A stretch of DNA of 64,000 nucleotides from Villigracilis sp900696595 (GTDB lineage Bacteria > Chloroflexota > Anaerolineae > Anaerolineales > Villigracilaceae): positions 1 to 64,000 of the forward strand of contig SZPH01000003.1 of the NCBI GenBank assembly GCA_030263615.1. The letters are read 5' to 3'. The notes beneath the pieces are model-generated. The model made no database searches. It saw only the letters and a program-made list of their open reading frames with translations, and had not been told where the DNA came from. Shown here piece after piece: positions 15,272 to 23,522 of the stretch. Every line of letters begins with the position of its first letter. Position 1 is the stretch's first letter. Position numbers and translations under genes: made by a program.

Positions 15272-17041
15272 ATGCCATACGAAACCGTCTGCGGCGCAAA
15301 ACTGTATTACGAAACCTTCGGCGTTAAGCGCGAAGGACAAACGCCCGTCCTGCTGATTCACGGCTCCACCCAGACGGGATACTCCTGCTGGAACAAGATC
15401 GCGCCCGAACTGGCGCGAGACTACTTCGTCATTGTGCCGGATTGCCGCGGGCATGGGCGCTCGGAAAACCCAACGCGCTCCTACTCCTTCCGCGAACTCG
15501 CCGCCGACATGGCTGCGCTGATCCGCGCCCTCGGATTCGAGAAGGCGCATGTCGTCGGACACAGCAACGGCGGAAACGTCGCCATCGTCATGATGATGGA
15601 ACACCCCGACGCGACTCAAACCTGCGTCGCGCAGGCGGGCAACGCCTGGTTGAGCGACGCGCTGATCGAACGCGAGCGGCTCATCTTCCGCCCGGAATAC
15701 ATCGCCGCGCATTACCCCGAATGGATGAAGGAAGCCGTCGCCCTGCACGAACCTTTTCACGGCGAGGGATACGCCAGCCTGCTGATGGACCTGACGCGCG
15801 AAGAACTTTTGCGCGAACCCAACTACACGCCGCAACAACTTGCCCGCGTAAACCTGCCCGCGCTTTTTATTCAGGGCGAAAAGGACGAAGTGAACGCGCC
15901 CAGCCGCTTCGCGCAACTCATGGCGCGCGCCGCGCCGCTCTCCGAACTTTGGATTCCGAAAAATGTCGCCCACAACGTTCACGACGAGACGATGAACGAC
16001 TGGCTGGAGACCGCGCGCGATTTCTTCTCGCGGCGCGGAAACGCCGAAAGCGAAGCGCTGTACCGCTTTCGCATGGCGCATTATCCCGACAAACGCGACG
16101 GGGAATTCAACGTCCGCGTGGACGCGCGGGGAAAAATCGTCGGCGCAGTATTAACCCCGCAGCGCAGGCAGGAAGCCCTGTCCGTATTGAATCGAGCCGC
16201 GCCCGAAGATGAGATTCAAGTCCGGATCGCAGAATCAACCCCCTGGGCGATCCTCAATCGCCCCATCGAAGACCTGCGAAGCAAGCCCACGATCCACAGC
16301 GAACGGATCAGCCAGGCGCGTTTGAGCGAGACCGCGCGCGTGATCGAGCGCGTCCCCGGCTGGGCGAAGATTCGCCTTGAACACGACGGCTACATCGGCT
16401 GGGTTCACGACAATTCGCTTTTTATCTGCGACGCAAGCGCCGCCGCGCAGTATCTTTCCACATGCAACGCCGTCGCATCCGCTTCGCTGGCGGAGGCGAA
16501 AAACGAACGCGGCGCGTTGACTCAAAAAATTCCCTTCGGCGTTCGCGCGCGGCTTGAAGGCGATCAATTGATTCTGCCCGACGGGCGGCGCTGGATTGTC
16601 ACCCCGTCCGACTTTCTTGCTTTGGATAAAACCCCGCCTCCGACTCCCGAAGGCATTGCCCAGACCCTCGACCTGATTCGCCGTTTTGCCGGAGTCCCCT
16701 ACCTGTGGGGCGGACGTTCCCCCTACGGCTTCGACTGCTCCGGGCTGGCGGGCGTTTTCCACGCTTTCATGGGCGTGAACATCCCGCGCGACGCCGACCA
16801 GCAATTTACATCCGGCAGGGAAGTGGATACCCCTGAACCCGGCGACCTGCTCTTCTTCGGCGAACCCGACGAAGACGGCGACGCGCACATCAGCCACGTC
16901 GCCATTTCATTGGGAGGCGACGACTTCATCCACGCCAACGGCAGCGATTGGGGCGTTTCCTATAACAGCCTCGACCCGCAAAGCCCCATCTACCGCGCCT
17001 GGCTGGGAGAAAACTATCGCGGCGCGCGCAGGTTCGTATGA
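15272..17041 (+). CDS. Alpha/beta hydrolase - SH3 - NlpC/P60 endopeptidase fusion
   Basis: A 589-residue two-enzyme protein. Residues 1-260 form an alpha/beta hydrolase: oxyanion LLIHGST, nucleophile elbow GHSNGG (about 109-114), Asp in GEKDEVNAPS and His in NVAHNVHD. Residues about 315-455 look like two bacterial SH3 domains (GWAKIRLEHDGYIGWVHDNSL; DGRRWIVTPSDF). Residues 465-589 are NlpC/P60: YLWGGRSPYGFDCSGL (Cys489), HISHVAI (His542), FIHANG. The second half resembles YkfC, which cuts gamma-D-Glu bonds in murein peptides. No signal peptide, so cytoplasmic. The hydrolase half is not usual for YkfC. Confidence 0.9.
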   Translation: MPYETVCGAKLYYETFGVKREGQTPVLLIHGSTQTGYSCWNKIAPELARDYFVIVPDCRGHGRSENPTRSYSFRELAADMAALIRALGFEKAHVVGHSNGGNVAIVMMMEHPDATQTCVAQAGNAWLSDALIERERLIFRPEYIAAHYPEWMKEAVALHEPFHGEGYASLLMDLTREELLREPNYTPQQLARVNLPALFIQGEKDEVNAPSRFAQLMARAAPLSELWIPKNVAHNVHDETMNDWLETARDFFSRRGNAESEALYRFRMAHYPDKRDGEFNVRVDARGKIVGAVLTPQRRQEALSVLNRAAPEDEIQVRIAESTPWAILNRPIEDLRSKPTIHSERISQARLSETARVIERVPGWAKIRLEHDGYIGWVHDNSLFICDASAAAQYLSTCNAVASASLAEAKNERGALTQKIPFGVRARLEGDQLILPDGRRWIVTPSDFLALDKTPPPTPEGIAQTLDLIRRFAGVPYLWGGRSPYGFDCSGLAGVFHAFMGVNIPRDADQQFTSGREVDTPEPGDLLFFGEPDEDGDAHISHVAISLGGDDFIHANGSDWGVSYNSLDPQSPIYRAWLGENYRGARRFV

Positions 17042-18051
17042 ATCTGAACGTCTCGCCGCTCACGCTCAATCTGCGCACAACCTTCCGCGTCTCTCACGGC
17101 GCAAGCGACCGGAGGGAAAACGCGCTGGTCACACTGCAACACGAAGGCTTGACCGGCTATGGCGAAGCCGCCGCCGTGTTCTACTACGGCGACACCTACG
17201 AAAGCCTGAGCGCCGCGCTGCAATCCCTGCCGCCGTTGGGCGACGACCCCTTCGCGCTCGAAGAGATTCTCAACCGCCTGCCGCCCATGTCTCACGCCGC
17301 GCAAGCCGCCGTGGATATGGCGCTGCACGACCTGTGGGGCAAACGGCTGGGGCAACCGCTTTACCGCCTGCTTGGGTTAACGCCCGCGCCGCTCCCGCAA
17401 ACCTCCTTCACCATCGGCATTGATACGCCCGAAGCCATGTCCGCCCGCGCGCGCGAGACGCAATATCCCATCATCAAAACAAAATTGGATTCCCAAAATC
17501 CCGAAGCCCAGGTCGCCGCCATCCGCGCCGCCTCCTCCGCCGTTTTGCGGGTGGATGCGAACGCCGCCTGGACGCCCGCCCAGGCATTGGATTTAATTCC
17601 GCGCCTCGCCCCCTACGACCTGGAACTGATCGAACAACCCCTGCCTGCGGGCGACCCCGAAGCCTATCGCTGGCTCAAACATGAACTTGCCCGGCGCGAT
17701 GTCCGCGTTCCAATTTACATAGACGAAAGCCTGCAAACTTCCCGCGACGTTGCGCGTCATGCCGGGGCGGTGGACGGCGTTGTAGTCAAACTGATGAAGA
17801 CCGGCGGCTTGCGCGAAGCCCTGCGCGCCATCCACACCGCCCGCGCCCACGAGATGCAAGTCATGCTCTCCTGCATGATCGAAAGTTCGCTGGGCGTGAC
17901 CGCCGCCGCCCACCTCGCCCCGCTCTGCGACCAACTCGATTTGGACGGACCCCTGCTCATCGCCAACGATCCCTTCGACGGACTGCGCTACGACGGCGCG
18001 AACCTCTCCCTGCCCGACCGCCCCGGCATCGGCGCCGCGCTTCGTTTGTAA
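17038..18051 (+). CDS. Dipeptide epimerase (L-Ala-D/L-Glu epimerase type, enolase superfamily)
   Basis: Cytoplasmic Mg2+ enzyme, 337 residues, interconverting the stereochemistry of a dipeptide such as L-Ala-D-Glu. Catalytic pieces seen: KxK in IIKTKLD (about 147-150), metal ligands Asp in RVDANAAW, Glu in LIEQPLP and Asp in YIDESLQ, then the opposite-face Lys in VVKLMKTGG. The start overlaps the fusion gene (ATGA). In the known murein pathway this step follows YkfC-type cleavage, matching the gene order. Specificity for Ala-Glu is inferred from context. Confidence 0.9.
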   Translation: MNLNVSPLTLNLRTTFRVSHGASDRRENALVTLQHEGLTGYGEAAAVFYYGDTYESLSAALQSLPPLGDDPFALEEILNRLPPMSHAAQAAVDMALHDLWGKRLGQPLYRLLGLTPAPLPQTSFTIGIDTPEAMSARARETQYPIIKTKLDSQNPEAQVAAIRAASSAVLRVDANAAWTPAQALDLIPRLAPYDLELIEQPLPAGDPEAYRWLKHELARRDVRVPIYIDESLQTSRDVARHAGAVDGVVVKLMKTGGLREALRAIHTARAHEMQVMLSCMIESSLGVTAAAHLAPLCDQLDLDGPLLIANDPFDGLRYDGANLSLPDRPGIGAALRL

Positions 18052-18089
18052 AAGAAAGACTATACAAATCTGCGGGCAACGCCTCTCCG

Positions 18090-18117
18090 TTGACGCAATT
18101 AGATAATTAGGTATAAT
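18090..18117 (+). promoter_or_regulatory. Promoter of the second peptide-transport operon
   Basis: TTGACG, 16-bp spacer, TATAAT, 39 nt after the epimerase stop. The predicted leader to the binding-protein ATG is about 145 nt. Same elements and spacing as the first operon's promoter. Confidence 0.7.
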
Positions 18118-18174
18118 TCAAATTGCTTCAACTGTTTTTTAATGAGACGCGCCTTTGATTTCTCTTGTACAAAA

Positions 18175-18186
18175 AAGGAGGTGATC
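18175..18186 (+). promoter_or_regulatory. Extended Shine-Dalgarno-like site in the long leader
   Basis: AAGGAGGTGATC is a 12-base perfect complement of the conserved 16S rRNA 3' end. It lies 84 nt before the binding-protein ATG, which has its own GGAGGAGAAAACC site. No start codon follows at translation distance. The first operon carries a matching distant site, so it is likely a leader feature rather than a lost gene. Confidence 0.45.
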
Positions 18187-18269
18187 GGTAGGGGAATAAG
18201 TTTTGACGCGCGCATTTCCAACTGTCTGTAAGTCAACCCCCTAATTTTTCTTCTTGGAGGAGAAAACCA

Positions 18270-20150
18270 ATGTTACGAAAACGATTGTTAGCATTGCTCG
18301 GCTTGCTCGTGATCGCCAGCATGACCCTCGTAGCCTGCGGCGGAACGGACGTGCCTGCCGCGCCGTCGGTCGAGACCGTCGAAGTCATCGTGACCGAGGT
18401 GGTGGAAGTCGAACGCGAGGCGTTCACAACACCGCACCCGATCCTGAGCGACCTCAAGGTTCGCCAGGCGCTTGCCTACTGCACCAACAAATCGGATCTG
18501 CTCAAGTCAGTGTACCCGTTGATCAGCGATGAAGCTCGCGCGGGACTGGTGATGGACACATTCATTCCCAAGAGTCACTGGGCTTACGCTGGCGACGAAA
18601 ATGTCACCATTTATTCGTACGATCCCGATAAGGGACGGGCGCTTCTCGATGAAGCCGGCTGGACCCTCGCTGAAGGCGCGGATTTCCGCACGAACGCCGA
18701 TGGCGATGAACTTTCCCTGAAATTCACCACCACGAGCGCCACCTTCCGCCAGACCTGGGCGGCAATCTGGGAACAGCAGATGGCGGAGTGCGGCATTCGC
18801 ATCGTTCGTTTGCATGCCCCTGCCTCCTGGTGGTTTGGCGATACCACAGGCATTGCCCGCCGCGATTATGAACTCGGCGCGTTCGCCTGGGTGGGCCAAG
18901 CCGACCCCGGTGGTCAGACCCTGTATGCTTGTGATCAGATCCCCTTCCCGACCAACGGCTGGGAAGGTCAGAATGCCATGGGTTGGTGTAATGAAGCCGC
19001 CAGCACGAACATCAAACTGGCGAACAACACGCTCGTGCAAGATGAGCGCATTGCGGCGTATACCGTTGTCCAGCAGGAATTCACCAAGGACGTCCCGAGC
19101 ATCCCGCTCTTCAACCGCACCGAAACCTTCGCGACCGCGGCTGACCTCACCGGCTTTGCTCCCACTCCGGGACAGGAATACTACAACTACAACGTTCAGG
19201 AATGGGCCCGCCCCGGACAGGATACCATCATCCTCGGCTTTACGCAGGAACCGGCCTCCCTCTTCACGCTCGTGGAAGACGCCTTTGTGGCAAACATCGC
19301 CTACCAGATCGTTCGCCCCGCGCAGGAATGGCATCTGAACTACGAATTCACGAATTCGCCGATCACCAAGGAACTGCCCACGCTTGAAAACGGCGGGACG
19401 ACCAACAACGATGTCGAAGTGTCTGAAGGCACAAAGGTTGTGGACGTCAATGGCGATGTCGTCGAACTCGCCCCTGGCGTGACAGTCAAGAATGCGGCTG
19501 GCGAAGAAGTGGAATTCACCGGCGGCACCGTCACCATGAAGCAGTTGGTCTCCAGGTTCGAGATTGCCGACGGCGTTACCTGGGAAGACGGCACGCCGGT
19601 CTCCAGCGCCGACCTTGAATTGGGTTATAAGATCGCCTGCGATCCCGAATCCGGCGCGACCTCCTTCATCACCTGCGATAAGACCGCCAATGTCGAATTC
19701 CTCACCGATGCGGTTGGTTACATCCAGACCTGGGTCCCCGGCGTTCAAGACCCGCTATACTTCGTCCCTGTTTGGCCGATCTACCCCAATCATCAGTTGG
19801 GCGATGTCCCCGCGGCTGAATGGGCGACCAACCCGTTGGTGGCTGAGACGCCTCTCTCCTATGGTCCTTACAAGCTCGTGGAATGGGTCAAGGGCGAAAA
19901 GATGGTCTTTGCTGCGAATGAGCACTGGGTCGGCGGCGCTCCTGCCACCCCGAACTTTGTAATTCAGTTCGTCACCCCCGAGAGCGCTGAAAGCTTGTTG
20001 CTCGGCGGCGAGGTGGACATCCTGGCTTCCGAGTCGTTGGCTGGCCTCACCCAAGCGTTGGTGGATGCCGAAGCGGCCGGCGCGATCAAGACCTACACCG
20101 AAGCAGGCGGCACCTGGGAACACATCGATATCCAGCTGTTTATTCGATAG
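18270..20150 (+). CDS. Peptide-binding lipoprotein with swapped lobes (apparent circular permutation)
   Basis: Family-5 substrate-binding lipoprotein, 626 residues, with lipobox LVAC (Cys23). After a short linker the mature protein starts with what is normally the C-terminal half: LSDLKVRQALAYCTNKSDLL (59-78), YDPDKGRALLDEAGW, then the C-terminal DVPSIPLFNR. Only at about residue 315 does the usual N-terminal start appear (DTIILGFTQEPASLF), followed by LPTLENGG, DGVTWEDGTPVSSADLELGY, GPYKLVEWVKGE, and an end (TWEHIDIQLFIR) that normally precedes LSDLKVRQAL. The paralog at 24872-26794 has the normal order with matching segments. The frame is intact. Confidence 0.9.
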   Translation: MLRKRLLALLGLLVIASMTLVACGGTDVPAAPSVETVEVIVTEVVEVEREAFTTPHPILSDLKVRQALAYCTNKSDLLKSVYPLISDEARAGLVMDTFIPKSHWAYAGDENVTIYSYDPDKGRALLDEAGWTLAEGADFRTNADGDELSLKFTTTSATFRQTWAAIWEQQMAECGIRIVRLHAPASWWFGDTTGIARRDYELGAFAWVGQADPGGQTLYACDQIPFPTNGWEGQNAMGWCNEAASTNIKLANNTLVQDERIAAYTVVQQEFTKDVPSIPLFNRTETFATAADLTGFAPTPGQEYYNYNVQEWARPGQDTIILGFTQEPASLFTLVEDAFVANIAYQIVRPAQEWHLNYEFTNSPITKELPTLENGGTTNNDVEVSEGTKVVDVNGDVVELAPGVTVKNAAGEEVEFTGGTVTMKQLVSRFEIADGVTWEDGTPVSSADLELGYKIACDPESGATSFITCDKTANVEFLTDAVGYIQTWVPGVQDPLYFVPVWPIYPNHQLGDVPAAEWATNPLVAETPLSYGPYKLVEWVKGEKMVFAANEHWVGGAPATPNFVIQFVTPESAESLLLGGEVDILASESLAGLTQALVDAEAAGAIKTYTEAGGTWEHIDIQLFIR

Positions 20151-20180
20151 ACTCACAGCGCGCGTCTGCCAGTAGTATAG

Positions 20181-20210
20181 ATAGGTGTGCCTCGAAAGAG
20201 GCGCACCTAT
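20181..20210 (+). other. 13-bp hairpin with GAAA loop between binding-protein and permease genes
   Basis: ATAGGTGTGCCTC-GAAA-GAGGCGCACCTAT, a near-perfect stem (one G-T pair) closed by a GNRA tetraloop and lacking a T tract. Located between the stop of the binding protein and the permease start, it is a good candidate for mRNA 3'-end protection that raises binding-protein levels, as in operon one. Confidence 0.65.
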
Positions 20211-20228
20211 CCTGCTTGCGAGGGATCA

Positions 20229-21428
20229 ATGACCGTATTTTATATCAGGCGTCTTTTTCAAATGGCTTTGGTATTGCTGATTTCAGCAATTGCCACTTAC
20301 ACGCTTCTCAACTTTGCGCCGGGGGGACCGCTCGCGGGATTAAGGCAGATACAGCAAACTGGCCGCTTCCAAATCACAGAAGACGATATTGCCCGCATCC
20401 GGGCATATTTTGAGTTGGACTTATACCTCCCTTATCGTTTTATGCGCTGGTTCGTCGGCTGGCCCACGGGCCCGGTTGAGATCGGCGGCAGAGAATATTT
20501 TTCGGATGTGGTGGTGGGGTGCCGCAAGCCGGTTGAAACTGAAGTTCTTAACGACGACGGCGAGTATGAAATTCAAGTCACCGGCTGCAATGAACTGGTC
20601 TACATGAAAGACCTGACAGGGCGGCGCGTGAGCCGCGGCATCATCCGGGGCGATTTTGGCTTGTCGTGGCGTTTATTGCGCGATCGCCCGGTCTCGGAAT
20701 TGATCATCAGCCGCCTGCCCAAGACCATTCAATTGATCGGCTTGTCAACCCTGTTGTCCCTGTTCATTGGGATCCCGCTTGGCATCTATTCCGCAGTCAA
20801 ACAATATTCGCGATTTGATTATATATTTACATCGCTTGCATTCATGGGATCAGCCATGCCGACCTTTTTCTTTGGCATTGTGATGATCCTGTTGTTCTCC
20901 CTCATCCCCAAGGAAGCCGGCTGGCTTTATGTGCCTGCCGGGTTGTCGGAGTCAGTGCGCGGTTACACCATTCCTTTGCTTGGAGAGGTGGCTGCGGGAT
21001 CCGTCAAGGACAGGATCCTGCATCTCATCCTGCCTGTGGCGGTGCTTACGATTGTCAACATTTCGTATTACAGCCGTTTTGTGCGCGGCAGCATGTTGGA
21101 AGTGATGCGGCAGGATTATATCCGGACTGCGCGCGCCAAAGGACTTTTGGAAAGGGTGGTGATCATGAAACATGCTCTGCGAAACGCCCTTATACCGTTC
21201 ATCACCATCGTGGTCTTCACCCTGCCCGGCCTGTTTAGCGGCGCGATCATTACCGAGAGCATCTTCGCATGGCCCGGCATGGGGCGGCTCTACCTTCTGG
21301 CGCTTGGCGATTACGACTACCCTGTAGCCATGGCGATCTTCTTTATCATTGCCGTGCTGACGGTCATAGCCACACTATTGCGGGATGTTCTATACACGAT
21401 TGTAGATCCGCGCATTCGTTTATCCTGA
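20229..21428 (+). CDS. Peptide ABC transporter permease (DppB/OppB type), second operon
   Basis: A 399-residue pore subunit beginning FYIRRLFQMALVLLISAIATY with the start chosen after GAGGGATCA. It has an unusually long periplasmic loop of about 120 residues after TM1, with two Cys (VVGCRKPVE...TGCNELV), then the core helices. The EAA loop reads RQDYIRTARAKGLLERVVIMKHALRNA. Ends YTIVDPRIRLS as in DppB. It pairs with the next gene. Confidence 0.93.
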   Translation: MTVFYIRRLFQMALVLLISAIATYTLLNFAPGGPLAGLRQIQQTGRFQITEDDIARIRAYFELDLYLPYRFMRWFVGWPTGPVEIGGREYFSDVVVGCRKPVETEVLNDDGEYEIQVTGCNELVYMKDLTGRRVSRGIIRGDFGLSWRLLRDRPVSELIISRLPKTIQLIGLSTLLSLFIGIPLGIYSAVKQYSRFDYIFTSLAFMGSAMPTFFFGIVMILLFSLIPKEAGWLYVPAGLSESVRGYTIPLLGEVAAGSVKDRILHLILPVAVLTIVNISYYSRFVRGSMLEVMRQDYIRTARAKGLLERVVIMKHALRNALIPFITIVVFTLPGLFSGAIITESIFAWPGMGRLYLLALGDYDYPVAMAIFFIIAVLTVIATLLRDVLYTIVDPRIRLS

Positions 21429-21443
21429 TGAGATTGGAGCCCC

Positions 21444-22442
21444 ATGACTGCTGATTCCCAGGTCGCCACATTGTCTGCCGAAGCGATAACCATCGAGGAA
21501 CGCACTCCGTTCCAGATCGTATTAAATCGTTTCAAACGCCACCGTTTGGCGATGGTCGCTTCGATCGTCATGCTGGCAATATTCGGCATTACGATTTTTG
21601 CCCCTGTGATTGCCCCCTTCAAGATACAGGAATTATCGGTGAACAAATATTTTGCGCCCTGGGGAACCGTTGACGAAGAAACCGGGCGCACCCATTATAT
21701 GGGAACGGACAACATTGGCAGGGATTATTTCTCTCGGCTGATTTATGCCGGGCGCATTTCGTTGACGGTCGCCATTCTCTCCGTGATCATTGCCGAGACG
21801 ATAGGGATCACCGTTGGGGCGATCTCCGGGTTTTTCGGCGGCTGGGTTGACGCCGTTCTGATGCGGTTTGTGGAATTCATGCTGACCATCCCGACCCTGC
21901 CGCTGTTGCTGATCATTTCATCCATGCTTTTGCGCAACGACGAATTGATCAACATACCCGACCCGATTCTACAGTTTATGGGCAACATCCTGCTATTAAG
22001 CCCACGGGATTCCCGAAACGCGGTTCTGATCGTCTTGGTGCTGGCGGGGTTTGGCTGGTTGAGCGCCGCGCAACTTATGCGCGGAACGGTGCTTTCCCTG
22101 CGCGAGCAAACCTTCGTCGAGGCATCGCGTTCGCTCGGCGCGTCGAATTTCCGAATCATCATGCGCGATATGATCCCCAACGCCATGGCGCCCATCATCG
22201 TGGACGCTTCGCTCGGGCTGGCTGGTTACATCGTAGGCGAAGCCGCCCTTGCCTTTCTGGGTTTCGGAATTCAAGACCCTGTTCCAACCTGGGGCAATAT
22301 GCTGTCTGCCTCGCAACAGTTCATGCTCGACCGCCCCTGGCTGCCTCTTGTGCCGGGTTTGCCAATTTTTATCTGTTCGCTCGCTTTCAATTACATCGGC
22401 GACGGTTTGCGCGACGCGCTTGATCCCCGGCTTAAGTTATAA
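21444..22442 (+). CDS. Peptide ABC transporter permease (DppC/OppC type), second operon
   Basis: 332 residues. TM1 (RLAMVASIVMLAIFGITIFAPVI) is followed by the HYMGTDNIGRDYFSRLIYAGR signature typical of DppC (G-TD-GRD-SR--YG-R). The EAA loop reads LREQTFVEASRSLGASNFRII, and the end is NYIGDGLRDALDPRLK. It is preceded by TTGGAG. This copy has a conventional DppC start, unlike the operon-one copy, whose GRD motif is replaced by a longer variable loop. Confidence 0.94.
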   Translation: MTADSQVATLSAEAITIEERTPFQIVLNRFKRHRLAMVASIVMLAIFGITIFAPVIAPFKIQELSVNKYFAPWGTVDEETGRTHYMGTDNIGRDYFSRLIYAGRISLTVAILSVIIAETIGITVGAISGFFGGWVDAVLMRFVEFMLTIPTLPLLLIISSMLLRNDELINIPDPILQFMGNILLLSPRDSRNAVLIVLVLAGFGWLSAAQLMRGTVLSLREQTFVEASRSLGASNFRIIMRDMIPNAMAPIIVDASLGLAGYIVGEAALAFLGFGIQDPVPTWGNMLSASQQFMLDRPWLPLVPGLPIFICSLAFNYIGDGLRDALDPRLKL

Positions 22443-22462
22443 TCCCGAACTTGGAGACTCCC

Positions 22463-23503
22463 TTGGCAGACACTATGGACACCCAAAAACCCCTTCTGGA
22501 AGTCAAAAACCTCAAGACCTACTTCTATACCGAAGACGGAGTCGTTCATGCCGTGGACGGCGTGGACTTCGAGATATATCCCGGCGAAGTGCTTGGCATC
22601 GTGGGCGAATCGGGATGCGGCAAAAGCGTCACCTCGCTTTCCATCATGCGCCTGATCGGCATCCCAGGCAAAATCGTCGAAGGCGAAATCCTATTTGATG
22701 GAAAAAACCTGGTAAAGGCATCCGAAGAGGAAATGATGCAGGTGCGCGGCAACCGCATCTCCATGATCTTCCAACAGCCGCAATCCGCGCTCAACCCCGT
22801 CTTCCGCGCCGGCGACCAGATCTCCGAAGTGTTGAACATCCACCAGGATTTCGGCAAGGAAAAAGGACGCGAACGCGCCGTGGAACTGCTCAAGCTGGTC
22901 GGCATCCCCGAACCAGAGCGCCGCGCCGACTCCTTCCCGCACGAACTTTCCGGCGGCATGGCTCAGCGCGTGATGATCGCCATGGCGCTGGCCTGCGTCC
23001 CCGACCTGCTGATCGCCGACGAACCCACCACCGCGCTGGATGTGACCATCCAGGCGCAGATCCTCGACCTGATGCGCGACATGAAACAACAGCTCGGCTC
23101 CGCGCTCATGCTCATCACCCACGACCTCGGCGTCATCGCCGAAATGGCAAACCGCGTCGTGGTGATGTATGCCGGGGAAATCGTCGAACAATCCCCCGTC
23201 GTCTCCCTCTTCGACAAACCGCTTCATCCCTATACCCAGGGCTTGATCGGCTCCATCCCGGTCCTCGGCGAAATCCGCGACCGGTTGGATGTCATCCCCG
23301 GCTCCGTCCCCAACCTGATTGACCTGCCGCAGGGATGCCGTTTCGCCCCGCGATGCCGCGCGCGCGTCGAACATAACCTCGCAATTTGCACCGACCGGCA
23401 TCCTTCCCTGATCGATATCGCGGAGGGACATAAGATCCGTTGCTGGCTGTACCAGGACGCCCCCGGACATGTCGCCCCATTGAAATCCGGAAAGGAATCT
23501 TAA
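22463..23503 (+). CDS. Peptide ABC transporter ATP-binding protein (DppD/OppD type), second operon
   Basis: ATPase subunit of about 346 residues. Walker A GESGCGKSV, Q-loop MIFQQPQSALNP, signature LSGGMAQR, Walker B LLIADEPTTALD, H-switch ITHDLGV. The C-terminal Cys-containing oligopeptide domain (CRFAPRCRARVEHNLAIC) is present. The TTG at 22463 sits 6 nt after GGAG; an ATG four codons later is the alternative start. Its closest counterpart here is the operon-one DppD-type subunit. Confidence 0.94.
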   Translation: MADTMDTQKPLLEVKNLKTYFYTEDGVVHAVDGVDFEIYPGEVLGIVGESGCGKSVTSLSIMRLIGIPGKIVEGEILFDGKNLVKASEEEMMQVRGNRISMIFQQPQSALNPVFRAGDQISEVLNIHQDFGKEKGRERAVELLKLVGIPEPERRADSFPHELSGGMAQRVMIAMALACVPDLLIADEPTTALDVTIQAQILDLMRDMKQQLGSALMLITHDLGVIAEMANRVVVMYAGEIVEQSPVVSLFDKPLHPYTQGLIGSIPVLGEIRDRLDVIPGSVPNLIDLPQGCRFAPRCRARVEHNLAICTDRHPSLIDIAEGHKIRCWLYQDAPGHVAPLKSGKES

Positions 23504-23522
23504 ATTCAAGACGGTATTTATC

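Noticed and set aside
18507..19748. Minus-strand 413-codon frame opposite the permuted binding protein
   Set aside because: Antisense shadow of a GC-rich coding frame; no start signal and no protein-like domain.
18270..20150. Two truncated binding-protein genes fused by a simple deletion (pseudogene)
   Set aside because: The signal peptide, both complete lobes and a natural stop are in one frame, and the gene sits first in an intact operon with its own promoter, so a functional permuted protein is more likely. A mis-assembly cannot be excluded from sequence alone.
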